Source: Dactylis glomerata (lineage: Eukaryota; Streptophyta; Magnoliopsida; Poales; Poaceae). From it: a stretch of DNA of 64,000 nt. A model generated the notes under the pieces. That model was not told the origin of the DNA. It did no database searches and saw only the letters and a list, made by a program, of their open reading frames with translations. The translations under genes were made by a program, and so were the position numbers. This document shows positions 44,303 through 55,146 of the stretch, piece by piece; position 1 is the stretch's first letter, and each line of letters starts with the position of its first letter. The stretch lies in assembly GCA_007115705.1 (NCBI GenBank), contig QXEO01001820.1:124001-188000 (forward strand). Reading direction: 5' to 3'.

Positions 44303-44316
44303 GCATCCCCAAGCTT
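44303..44316 (-). other. E2 polypurine tract
   Basis: The minus strand reads AAGCTTGGGGATGC, directly followed by the LTR start TGATACG. Confidence 0.75.
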
Positions 44317-46792
44317 AACTCCTACTCGTCCTCGAGTAGCTAAGTGATAACAAAAGAATAATTTTTGAGGTGACATGCACCAACACAATCTTGATCATCT
44401 ATGTAAAGCATTGAGTGCTGGGATCAACAGAACTTAAAACATGAGCATGAAAGATATAATCTTGATAGAAGAAACTTAGCAACCATGTTATAACATGAAA
44501 AAGAACACAAATGAAAGATCATGAAAATGAAACAATGAAAGTCAAACGTGTGTTCAAATCATATGGAAAAACATACAAATGGTTTTCACCTTGTCCTTCA
44601 TGGAGAGCAAAACATAAATGCATAGGACACCTAAAAGTTTAAGAGGGCGACTAGATACAAATAATTTAAGAACAAGTGAAACCAAAATCATGAATCAATC
44701 AATGATAATCTTTGCGACTATGCACATTAAACTCAGAATGACAACTATGCTCTCTTAGACGGTGCATAAAGGTAGAAGGTGGTGACTTAACATAAAAGTA
44801 AAAGAAAGGCCCTTCGCAGAGGGAAGCAATGATTAAACATGTGCTAGAGCTTTTCATTTGTAAAACAGAGAGATAAAAGTTGGGTTTTGAGAGGTGGTTG
44901 TCTTTGTCATCGACTGACAATGGGGTTCTTACTATCTTCCATACAAAAATGAAGCAAGTTTTTGAGAGAGATTGGCACTTTTGTGCTCTTTTATAAAGCT
45001 TGGCACTCCTCCCCACCTTTTTTCTTTCTCAAACCATGGCTAACCGATTCCATCGGATGCCCACCAACATTCATATACCACGGAGGAGTGCCTTTTTTTC
45101 CCTTTTTTTCTTTTTGGAATAAACAATATGGAAGATATCAAATCCGACCACTACGTCCTCATGAGCTGAAAACAGTGTCACAAAATGAGAAGTATTTTGA
45201 ATGTTTTTTGAAAGGTAGCACATGAAAATTTACTTGGAATGGCTTACAAATACCATGCATAGGAATTTATAGTGGACACATTGGAATAACTTGGTTTTGG
45301 GAGTTGGATGCACGAGTAGAGCTCATACTCAGTACAAAATGATGGCTAGCAAAAGACTGGGAGCGACCAACTAAGAAAGCAATAACGGTCATAATCATGC
45401 ATAGCGACAAAACATCATTAAGAGAAGCATAAGATGGCATCAAAAGTCAAAAACTAAATGATCATAGAGGCTTATGCGACTTTGTATGGGCATCAAGGAG
45501 AAAACCAAATTAATGCTTCCAAATAATAAAAACAACGCATGATTTTTTCAAAGGCTCATTAAGCAATCTCAGTCATTTGAGACAAGTCATGCTACAACAA
45601 AACCACTAAGCATACTATCAAAACGATATCAAGCACAACATGCAAAAGTCTAAGCCGCAGTCTAAACAAGCTCCTTTTTGTACCACTTTTTTAAATGAAT
45701 TTTTTTCTCTTTTCCAACACCATTCGAACCTTTTTGAAACAACTCTTTTGATGAAAACCAACATGGACCAGAGGTCAAAATACAACTTGCTATAAAAATA
45801 TAAGAAGATCTGAACAAAAATCAAGGCAAAAAATGAAAGCTAAACGCAGTTCTAGAAAAAGAGAACACTCGTTGAATGATAAGAGTGAAAAACGGAGTGT
45901 TCTTGGCAAATGAAAAGCAAGGAAACTTCTCCAAAAGAAATTTGTTGGGGTCCAAACATTTATTACAGCAAACAAAACTAAACAAAACTGAAAACTAAAG
46001 ACAAGATGCTCCAAGAAAAATGCATAGTGCATGAAGCAATAAAAATATAGTGTGTTGAAAGGTGACCTAATTTTTGCCGATGAAGAAGGGGTGCCTCGGG
46101 GGCGTCCCCAAGCTTTGATGCTTGTACCTCTTGGATATTTCTTGGGGTGCGTGGGCATCCCCAAGCTTGAGCTTTTGTCCATTCTTCAACTCATCTCATC
46201 ATTCTCCAATCCCTACACTTGAAAACTTCCTTCATACAAAATTCAACACAATTCTATTAGCAATATTAGTGTAAGCATAATAATGAATCAACCCCTTTTT
46301 GCTTCAGATTTCAACTCAAAACCACCACATATAAATCATATACTCCTGTAGCAACTTCCCCAAAAGTTCTGTGATCAAAAGAACTAAAAAAGAAAGCGAT
46401 AGAGAGGCAAACACAAATAGTGGCAGAAATCTGTCAAAACAGAACAGCTGATAAAAGTCGATTTTTTCGAGGGTTTTATGTTGCTCAAATCAAAAACTTT
46501 ATAACTAATGAAAGTTTGGATATAACCTGGGGCATATGCACAAGAAATCACAGGTCAAAAAGATATTCTGAGAATTTTCACGAATGTTTACGGTGCAGCA
46601 CCAAAATCTGTTTCAGGACAGCAACATCCCCAAATCTTACCTCACTAAAATTAGAGGTTTCTCTTGGCACAAAAACAAAATAAAAAGGATAAGGAGCGGT
46701 TATTACAGTAGTAATAACTTCCAAGACTCAAATTAAAGAAAAAGAACTGAAGGTAAAACAATGGGTTATCTCCCAAGAGTGCTTTTCTTTAA

Positions 46793-46809
46793 CGCCTTTG
46801 AGCTAGGCG
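46793..46809 (-). promoter_or_regulatory. Conserved hairpin after the E2 ORF
   Basis: The same CGCCT / AGGCG stem with AGCTCAA loop as in E1, E3 and E4, 14 bases beyond the ORF stop. Confidence 0.6.
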
Positions 46810-46822
46810 CAGAAAGTGCAAA

Positions 46823-47542
46823 TCAAGTATTTTCGAAAGAAGCATTAAGATCAACTATTTCCTCAAGATTACCACTTACCACACTAGGCACTTTATAGGT
46901 TTCCGAAGATGATTCAACCTGCAAGTCACTCTTAGTTGAACTAAAAGTCTTACCAATCTTAAAAACATGTTGAGGTTTAGGCACAGACACCTTGGGAACA
47001 TACATAAATTTTTGCTCTTTTCCAACAAAAGCTTTCTCCTTATTAAACTTAAGAGAAGAGAAAATGGAACTTAAAATTTCCATGGATTCCTCTAATTTCC
47101 CAATCCTAAGGTTTTGACTATCAAGAGTAGTGCTAGCTTCTAAAACGGTGATTCTCTTACCGATACTTTCTATCGCTTCATTAACTCTGCTAGCGTTATC
47201 AAGGATATTTGGCAAACTTTTTTCTAAAGAGCCTAGTTTTTCTATAACTTCCTCCATAGTGATCTCAGTTTTCACAACATGGATAGGTGGTACTCCCACT
47301 ATACTTTCTATTAAAGTGCATGCTTCAAGAGCGGGAGTACCCAGAAAATTACCTCCTGCAAGAGTATCAAGAACGTCCCTGTTCCAACTAGATATACCAA
47401 CATAAAAATTTCTAAGGAGGATCATGGTAGAATGCTTCTTCGTACACCTATGATGAGAATTGCTAATACGGTACCAAGCATCTTTCAAGCTCTCTCCCCC
47501 TTGTTGCTTAAAACTACGAACTTCTACTTCAGGATTACTCAT
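46823..47542 (-). CDS. E2 ORF, type-2 cassette: C-terminal half of Athila gag plus coiled coil, 239 aa
   Basis: I start it at ATG 47540-47542 (MSNPEVEVRSFKQQGG); the frame is open further upstream but without an ATG. Residues 6-75 resemble the last part of the Retrotrans_gag domain (GESLKDAWYRISNSHHRC, LRNFYVGISSWNRDVLDT, GGNFLGTPALEACTLI). Compared with E3 the N-terminal half of gag is missing. Residues 90-165 are a probable coiled coil (EEVIEKLGSLEKSLPNIL). No zinc knuckle is present. It ends EEIVDLNASFENT, the same tail as the E1 ORF. The frame is intact. A truncated gag could act as a dominant partner of full gag, but that is speculation. Confidence 0.65.
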   Translation of the reverse strand: MSNPEVEVRSFKQQGGESLKDAWYRISNSHHRCTKKHSTMILLRNFYVGISSWNRDVLDTLAGGNFLGTPALEACTLIESIVGVPPIHVVKTEITMEEVIEKLGSLEKSLPNILDNASRVNEAIESIGKRITVLEASTTLDSQNLRIGKLEESMEILSSIFSSLKFNKEKAFVGKEQKFMYVPKVSVPKPQHVFKIGKTFSSTKSDLQVESSSETYKVPSVVSGNLEEIVDLNASFENT

Positions 47543-47705
47543 TCTAATAAAACTAAAAGCAGACAAATAAAAAATTACAACTAATAGGAAACTAATTTTT
47601 TGTGTGTTTTTGATAAAAAGATGCAAGCAAAAATAAAGTAAAGCAAAACAATAAACAAAGTAAAGGATGTGCGTGCGAAACTCCCCTTGCAGAAGTCTTC
47701 TTCTT

Positions 47706-47722
47706 CCCCGGCAACAGCGCCA
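47706..47722 (-). other. E2 primer binding site
   Basis: The minus strand reads TGGCGCTGTTGCCGGGG, one change from TGGCGCCGTTGCCGGGG, the Athila tRNA-Asp type site. Confidence 0.8.
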
Positions 47723-47732
47723 GAAAACAGCT

Positions 47733-49378
47733 TGATGCGGACGGTGTTGATATATAGATCACCGACCAGTTGGGAACCCCAAGAAGAAGGTATGATGAGC
47801 ACAACAATAGTTTTCCCTCAGTAAGAAACCAAGGTTTGGCAGTCCAGTAGGAGAAAGCCAAACTTAAGAAGGTGATGCTTGCTAGCTTCGTGACACTCCA
47901 ACAAGGGCGCCGTTTACGATACTTGTTAGTGCGTCTTCAACTAGTAGCAATGCGGAACATGCACACAACACAACCAAGAACTTTGCTCCCAACTTACGAT
48001 GAGGTTATTGATCTCACCGGTTTGCTATAAACAAAGGTATGAGCGTATCGAGTGGAAAGCAATAGTAATATGCGAGAAAGTAAACAGTGCGAGTAATAGT
48101 AAATGGTGTAACAATGTAAAGGAAATTGGACCGAGGTCCACAGTTCACTAGTGGTGTCTCTCCATAAAATAAATAACAACATGCTGGGTAAACAAATTAC
48201 AGTTGGACAATTGATAGAATAACGATAACGTGCATATGTCGCGAGGATCACTATGATATTTACTCTGGGCATTACAACAAAATACATAGACCGCCATCCA
48301 ACTGCATCTATGACTAATAATCCACTCACGGGGATATCATTCGAACACCCCACGAGTATTAAGTCGCGAACAACAGATAACTGCATTAAGCAAAGTGTGT
48401 AATGTAAACAAAACAAATGTCCTTGGACACAAGAATGTTGTTTTCTCCCTAGTGGCAACAACACATCTACGACCTTAGAGGTTATTGTCACCCCCCCAGA
48501 TTAAATAGAGGCATGAATCCAACTATCGAGCATAAATACCCCCTCTTGGAGTCACTAGTATCTAATTGGCCAAGATAGCTACTAACAACGGAGAGCATGC
48601 AAGATCATAAACAACATAGAGATAACATAAGATATATGATTCAGCACATCAACTCAACATAACACCAATATTCATCGGATCCCAACAAACACAACATATA
48701 GAATTACACAAAGATGAACTCGATCATGTAAGGCAGCTCACGAGATCTAAACATGAAGCACATGGTGGAGAAGACAACCATCTAGCTACTGCAATGGACC
48801 CATAGTCCAAGGTAGACTACTCACTCATCGCGCCGGAGGCAAGCATGGCGATGAAGAAGACCTCCGGTGGCGATTCCCCTCTCCGGCAGGGTGCCGGGAA
48901 GAGCTTCAGGACCCTCCTGATCTCGGGTCAACAACGGCGGTGGATCGCGATGTGTTTCTAGAAAATTGATTGGGTATTTAGGTTTTTCCCGTTGGGGGGT
49001 CTTTATAGGCGAAGGGGCGGCACCAGAGGTGGGCCTGGGTGCCCTCACCACAGGACGGCACGGCCAGGGGCTGGGCCACGCCCCCTGGTGGTGAGGCCGC
49101 CTAGTGGCCCCCCTCCGTCTCCTCTTCGGACTTCTGGAAGCTTTGGTAAATTTCTGGATGTTCGGCATTTGTTTCTTCCAATTACGAGAATATTTCATGT
49201 GTAACTTTGCTGAAACACAAAAATAGCAGAAAACAGGGAACTGGCGCTATGGCATCTTGTTAATAGGTTAGTTCCGGAAAATGCATAAAAATGCCACAAA
49301 GTGTAACGAAACACTAAGCAAATGGTGTAAGAATAAGCATGGAGCATCAAAAATTATAGATACGTTTAAAACGTATAA
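47733..49378 (-). mobile_element. E2 5' LTR
   Basis: About 1646 bp, from ...CCGCATCA at the primer site to its start at 49378. The first bases read TTATACG instead of TGATACG, so the terminal dinucleotide is mutated. A TTTATAGGCG segment (near 49002) gives a minus-strand TATAAA box. The right flank TCGCC does not match the GGGGG at the other end of the chain. Confidence 0.8.
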
Positions 49379-49380
49379 TC

Positions 49381-49812
49381 GCCTATCTCAGGGAGCGGGA
49401 GGGCAGGTCGACATCTGGCCGTAAACCTTGCCTAGGACATCACGAGGTTATCCTGGTGCCTCGGTGCTTCTACGTCCAGCTCAGGGAGTGCAACCTTATC
49501 GTCCTTGTCGTCCCTCCTGCCATAGCCTGGGAGGTGTCCAGGATGCTCAAGATCACGACCCAGGCAGGAGCCACCATCCCGCTGTGCCACGGTGAGTTCT
49601 GCGAGTACCGCGTCCACATGGAGTGGTTCCAGGGCAAGCTGTTCTTCATGCGGGGTTGGGAGGACATGGTGAAGAGGCTCACTCTGCGGAAGGATGACGT
49701 CCTCGTCTTCGAGGTCGACGTGAAGTGCTTCCAGTTCACCCTGATCCGAGCCACCTCCTCCGTCCAGCCGGTGATGAAGTGCAAGCGCCATGGCCTGACG
49801 GTGGCAAAGTGA
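49381..49812 (+). pseudogene. B3-domain gene, 3' remnant
   Basis: An open frame runs from the junction with the E2 LTR to TGA 49810-49812, with no ATG near its beginning, so the 5' part of the gene is gone. The protein is B3/REM-like: VPRCFYVQLRECNLIVLVVP as strand-rich start, then GKLFFMRGWEDMVKRLTLRK and DDVLVFEVDVKCFQFTLIRA. The last of these is the typical B3 C-terminal half (GW..F....L...D..VFE). It is G/C-rich with no internal stop, unlike the surrounding repeats. It is not a copy of the B3 gene in the Mutator-like element; the two differ in sequence. After the stop, CCCAG|GTAATG and TTATGCAG could bound a 3' UTR intron (about 49828-50039). It was probably a working gene before the LTR chain removed its front. 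Confidence 0.65.
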
Positions 49813-50372
49813 TCTTGCGTCCCAGGTAATGTTAAGAACTAAAGTAGTTACTACTGACGGGTGATGAAAATACTTTTTTTGTTCCAAGGGAGTGTTCCCC
49901 TAGTGTAATTATGCGATGGTTGGTCCTATGTAAACCTATTTTGTGCCAGGGAGTGTTCCCCTGATGTGCAGTTAGTTTAAACTGCCTATAGTTAAGTATG
50001 CTATGGTGTGTTATCAGCATATGCTTGCTTTGTTATGCAGTGATTTGTGCCTAATATTGTGATCAGTATGTGTTGTAATGCTACCGTTTGAATATAAGCT
50101 CAGCAATGTTTAAAAGTGGTTAGCACATCTCAGTGCGAGTGTCCTTCAGACGGCAATCAAACAACAGGCGTTGTGCTCTGCTCACACTATGATGGAAACA
50201 GCGAGCATCCAATCAACATGGGCCTTTTGGCTTTCTGGCTGCGACCCAGGCCACCAAACGAAAAACCAAAGCTGATTTTAGCCCTTTGATGCGACCCAGG
50301 CCCACCAGCGCCTATGCCCAGGAAGCCCAAAAAGGGATGCAGGCTACCAATCGCACCCTAGATGCTGCCGCC
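49813..50372 (+). other. 3' flank of the B3 remnant; otherwise unassigned
   Basis: Contains a possible 3' UTR intron, two copies of AGGGAGTGTTCCCCT (about 49889 and 49949), and from 50130 a G/C-richer stretch with GCGACCCAGGCC repeated, of unknown origin. No gene or clear transposon end. Confidence 0.4.
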
Positions 50373-50560
50373 TTTTAGAGATATGTCACATTATGTGACA
50401 TGATTGCCAGAGATATGTCACATTATGTGACATAACTCCCTGATCCTCTAAATCGTGGAGAGTCCTTAATGTTGTGATCTCCCATTTATGATTAGGATTG
50501 TAATTCTTGTATAAATAGACATGTAATGGAAAGGCCCAAAGTGTGGTCATTTCTCTCACA
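50373..50560 (+). repeat. Short 5' LTR of the decayed copia
   Basis: Ends TTCTCTCACA at 50560, next to the primer site. The left edge is uncertain because no clean TG start is visible. It carries a TATA box (TATAAATA, 50510-50517) and a duplicated palindrome at 50377-50433. Confidence 0.55.
50377..50433 (+). repeat. Duplicated near-palindrome in the short LTR
   Basis: AGAGATATGTCACATTATGT plus GACAT occurs at 50377-50401 and 50409-50433. Within each, ATGTCACA and TGTGACAT are mutual reverse complements, so each copy can form a hairpin or bind a dimeric factor. Confidence 0.8.
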
Positions 50561-50571
50561 TTGTATCAGCC
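50561..50571 (+). other. Degenerate primer binding site of the decayed copia
   Basis: TTGTATCAGCC, compared with TGGTATCAGAGCC, directly after the LTR end. Confidence 0.4.
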
Positions 50572-50909
50572 TAAACAATCCTACACATGTTCCGCTCCAC
50601 CCTCTCTCCACCATAGCCACTGTCGGCCTCTCACTACCCCAGCCGACCGCCGCCTAACCCCTCCCTCTCCTCCCCCTATCCCTATCCACCATGGCTACTC
50701 TTCCTATGCAGCCGTCCTTCTTCCTCGACCACGTCGCCTCCTACGCCACGTCTTCATGCGGCGCTCCGCCTGGCGCCGCCCTCTACATGGCTCTTCCTCA
50801 AGCCGGCCACGGTGCCGTCCCCTATGACACGTCCTCGTATGGCGCTCCTCCTGGTGCCGCATCCTATGCGGCTCTTCTCTATGCCGGCTACGTCACCCCC
50901 AACGCGGCT

Positions 50910-52453
50910 TGATACGTCTCCAATGTATCTATTATTTTTGATGCTCCATGCTTGTTTTTACATCATTTGCCTTGTGTTTTGTTATACTTTGTGGCGTTTT
51001 TATGCGATTTCCGGAACTAACCTATTGACAAGATGCCACAGTGCCAGGTCCCTGTTTTCTACTATTTTTATGTTTCAGAAAAGCTACATAGGAAATATTC
51101 TCAGAATTGGATGAAACAAGTTCCAGAAGTCTTATTTTCCCCGGAAGCTTCCAGAGAACCGAAGAGGAGGCAGAGTGGGGCCACGAGGACCCCACACACC
51201 AGGGCAGTGCAGCCCAGGCCCTGGCTACACCCCCTATGTGGGAGGAGCCCCTGGCAGCCCCCTGACGACGCCCCTTCGCCTATGTAAAGCCTCGGGACGG
51301 AAAACCCTAGGGGAGTCGGCAAATTTCCAGAAAGAGTTCCGCAGTTCCGCCGCCGCCGTTGACAAATTTTGGGGGACAGAAGTCTCTGTTCCAGCACCCT
51401 GCCGGGATGGAGAAGTGCCCCCGGAGCCATCTCCATCGGTCTCCATCGCTGTCTCCACCGTCTCCATCGACCTCACCGCCATCTCCATCAACCTTGCTGT
51501 CTCCTATGATAAGGAGGGAGTAGTTCATCCCCGGGGCTGAGGGCTCTACCGATAGCTATGTGGTTCACCTCTCTCTCCCATGATGTGATCTTTATGTGAT
51601 CGTGAGCTTTGTATCATGTTGAATAAGTAGATGCTACTCTTCATCATTATGTGTACTCTAGTGGTGTTATTAAAGTAATCTATTCCTCCTGCCATGGTGT
51701 AACGGTGATAGTGTGTGCATCGTGGTGGTACTTGGTATAGGCTACAATTGTGATCTCTTATGGATTATGAGAGTAATTATCACTATGATTGTATTAAAAT
51801 GATCTATTCCTCCTTTCATGGTATAATGTTGACAGTGTGTGCACCGTGTTAGTACTTGGTCTAAGTTGCAATAATATTTATCTTGAGTTGTGATTTGAGT
51901 TGGATATCTCTATGAGTGGTGTTTGTCAAGTACTTGATGAACTTTAAGGGGTGCTTCTGTAGACACTAAGCAATGATTAGTGTTATTCAATAGGAGAGTA
52001 ATTCAGAGTAGCATAGTGAAGAGAAGTTATTTATTTGTTCAATTATGTTATATTTGTTGGGAGTGTGTCCACTAGTGAAAGTATGATCCCTAGGCCTTGT
52101 TTCCAAGCTTTGCACACCGTTTACTTGCTGTTTTGTTACTTGTTTGCTTGCTGCCATTTTTATTCCAGATTGCATTTACTACTTATAATCATCTATACCA
52201 CTTGTATTTCACTATCTCTTCGCCGAACTAGTGCACCTATACATCTGACAAGTGTATTGGGTGTGTTGGGGACACAAGAGACTTTCTGTATCGTAATTGT
52301 AGGGTTGTTTGAGAGGGATAGATTTGACCTCTTCCTCCCTGAGTTCGATAAACCTTGGGTGATCCACTTAAGGGAAACTTGCTGCTGCTCTACAAACCTC
52401 TGCACTTGGAGGCCCAATACTATCTACAAGAACAGAAGCGTGTGTAGACATCA
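50910..52453 (+). repeat. E3 5' LTR
   Basis: Starts TGATACGTCTCCAATG, ends GTGTAGACATCA, 1544 bp. The first 400 bp or so match the U3 of E1/E2/E4; the downstream part (from about 51310) does not. Confidence 0.88.
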
Positions 52454-52463
52454 AGCTCTTTTC

Positions 52464-52480
52464 TGGCACCGTTGCCGGGG
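52464..52480 (+). other. E3 primer binding site
   Basis: TGGCACCGTTGCCGGGG, the Athila tRNA-Asp type site, 10 bases after the LTR end. Confidence 0.85.
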
Positions 52481-52593
52481 AGGTAAGGTAAAAGGTACTC
52501 GCATCCTCCTGTGTGAGTGCTCGGAGTTATTTCCTTTAGATTCTGCAATTATATCTTTTTGTTTCTTGTTTTTATTTTCACTAGTTAGGCTTA

Positions 52594-55110
52594 ATGGAAA
52601 ATAAAGAGTTCTTTAGTCTTTTTTCTAAGTTTAGATTTGATGAGAAAATTGAAAATCCTTTGGAGCTTATTTTGCATAGCAATGTTATTAGTACGAATGC
52701 TTTGAATCCCGTTATTGCTAATGCTATGGAAAAGTCTAAGCTTGGGGAAGCTGGTTTTGTTAAGCATGATATTTTTAGTTCCCTAGCTTTAGTGGAGAAA
52801 GTTTGCTCTGATGATATTTTATCTCCCATATGTGATGTTTCTAATGATGTTTGTGCTCCTCATCCTTTTGAAATACCTATGGAGATTGTTGAATGTGTTA
52901 TGAATAACCGCTATTTAGGAGATGGAACTGTCCATCCTGGTGATCATTTGCTTTTTATACATGAATTATGCGAGTTGTTCTAGTGTGCAGGTATTTCAAT
53001 GAACCAAGTTAAGAAGAAGCTATTCTCTTTATCACTGAAAGGCAGAGCTGAGGAATGATATAAAACACTGAAGGATGGCCGACCTATTGATTGGGAGGAA
53101 ATCACACCTCTCTTTTATTCTAAATTCTATCCTTCTAGTCAGGTTTATAAAGATAGGAATTACATTTATAATTTTCATCCACATGAGGGAGAAAGCATTG
53201 CCCAAGCGTGGGGAAGATTGAAGTTACTAATGCACAAATGTCCTATTCATGATCTTCCCCGTAATATTGTTATTAATAATTTTTATGCAAGGCTTTCAGG
53301 ATATTACAAGGACTATCTAGATGCATGCTTTGATGGGTCTTTCACAAGCAAGGATGTTGACACCAAGTGGGATCTTCTTGAGACAATTCAAAACAATATT
53401 GAAGGTTGGGATAGCGACAAAGGTAAAGGATCAGGTATGAATTACGAGTTTGATTGCATTAAGTCTTTCGCTAAAACTACTAATTTTCAAGAGCTTAGTG
53501 CTAAATATGGGCTTGATCCTCAAATTATGGTTGATTGCTTTAAAGCCTTTGCTTCCCATATGAATATTCCTAAAGGAAATGGGGATGTGTATCATGAACC
53601 TTTTAAGGACACTTGCATAGAAAGTGATATTGTTATTGATAATTGCAATAAACATGCTCAAACTTCTAAAAGTCCTATTTCTTATAAGCATGTTAATTTT
53701 TGTGGAATACATAGACCTTGTGAACAGAGTCACAACAAGGAAGATTATTGCATCACCCACAGGAATGAAGAAACCAATACGTGGCTCAGGGATCTAGATG
53801 AGCTTGGTGAAAAGGTTTGTGAACTTTATCCTTTTCTTTGTGAATTTTGCGGTAAAAATGGCCACTTTAATTTTCAATGCCCAATTAATCGAGTGAGTAC
53901 CGCAGATTTGTATTGTGATGATAAGATTACTTTCAATCAGCATGATGAGCTTACTTTATTTTTGAATTGTGAAGAGATATCTAGAAAGATTTCTTTAGTT
54001 GATATGAGAGATGTTGATATTAATAGCATCCTTCGTGGTTGTCGTCTCTATTGTGCTAAAGATTGCCGCACAAATACTTACTTACAAGATCTTATAAAAC
54101 ATGATGTTTTGCCAAGCTATGACAGGACTAATAGATATTTCGATCTTATTAATAGAGAGGAGGAATCCTCCAAAGTTTCTTCTATTGTTCCTGTCAGCAA
54201 ACCAGATTATGTGGAGAAGATGCCTTTCCCTCCTAAAGATTATGTGGAGAAGATGCCCTTCAAGTCTCTCCCTCCTAAAGAAGAGAGTAAGAAGAGTATG
54301 AAGAAGAAGAGGAGTAAAAGGCGAGAGGACACAGTATCTTCCCCTAAGCATTATGATCCTGCTATAGATTATGATAATTCTGATTGGGATGATGTTCCCA
54401 TGCCTGTTACCTATGTTAGTGATCATGATTGGGAAAAGCACTCTACTTTTGACATTGAAAATCTTTTTGGTACCAATTCTAAGGTTAATAATTGTTGTAC
54501 CATTAGAACTATCCATGTTCCTTCTTATGATGATATGTTTGATGAGTATGCTTTGCGAAATAGTTGCTCTCTAGCTTGTGATGATACTAAACCTCTAGTT
54601 TATGATGGTTATAATGATGGGTATAATATTTTCAGTTCACCTACTTTTGAGGAGAAAATTAGTTATGATTACAATATGCCTCCTGTTTTTGATGATTATG
54701 GTGATGAGAATAATTATTCTGTTGAATCTGCCCCTACTACGATTGTTCATGTGGGGATTATTAATTCTTTTATGCATGTGGCTCATGATAAGGATGCTTT
54801 ATGTGATAGTTATATTGTTAGTTCTATTCATGATGCTACTGAAAGTTATTATGAGAGAGGGAAACATGGTTTGATGGATCTCAACAATATTGAGTTTTCC
54901 CTCTTTATGTTGCAATTCTTGAAGTTGTACTCGTTTTGCCTTTCTATGCTTTTTGCTTTGCGCTTTCATGACTTGTCTGTTTACAAGACTATTTTTCATA
55001 GGAAGTGGTTCAGATTTAAATGTTTTTCACATTTGCTTTTTGATGCTCTCTATTGCTTTAAGTTCCTATATGGCGCCTTTGCCTCAAGCTCTTATATGGC
55101 GCCCACATGA
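52594..55110 (+). pseudogene. E3 gag-like protein, type-3 cassette (838 codons, two stops)
   Basis: Starts at ATG 52594 (MENKEFFSLFSKFRFDEK) and stays in one frame to TGA 55108-55110, apart from TAG 52981-52983 and TGA 53056-53058. The second stop most likely replaces Trp in EEWYKTLKDG-type sequence. Residues about 125-240 form the Retrotrans_gag domain of the Athila type (LKGRAEE, stop, YKTLKDGRP, then HEGESIAQAWGRLKLLMHK). A CCHC knuckle CEFCGKNGHFNFQC starts near residue 416. A basic/Lys-rich segment (KKSMKKKRSKRRED) near 565 is followed by a long Asp/Tyr-rich tail and a hydrophobic, aromatic C-terminus. It would form the particle in which the RNA is packaged. No protease or pol follows. 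It is the only one of the four E elements here with a recognisably complete gag. Confidence 0.8.
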
Positions 55111-55129
55111 GCATCTTTGCAAATTATTG

Positions 55130-55146
55130 CGCCTAGCTCAAAGGCG
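55130..55146 (+). promoter_or_regulatory. Conserved hairpin after the E3 gag
   Basis: CGCCT (55130-55134) and AGGCG (55142-55146) with an AGCTCAA loop, 19 bases after the gag stop, followed by TTAAAGAAAAGCACT. Same element as in E1, E2 and E4. Confidence 0.6.

Larger units (their letters stand above)
44303..47732 (-). mobile_element. E2 internal region (non-autonomous Athila-type gypsy)
   Basis: Lies between the shared LTR and the E2 5' LTR. It contains polypurine tract, about 2.5 kb of untranslated sequence close to that of E1, the hairpin junction, a 239-aa gag-like ORF and a primer site. No pol genes. Confidence 0.8.

Noticed and set aside
49470..49887. Minus-strand frames opposite the B3 remnant
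   Set aside because: They are shadows of a G/C-rich coding strand; only the plus strand gives a recognisable B3 domain.
51101..51540. 100-120-aa frames in the E3 LTR (and their twins at 58217-58644)
   Set aside because: They lie in the G/C-rich LTR promoter/leader, appear on both strands and show no family resemblance. The copies in both LTRs only reflect LTR identity.
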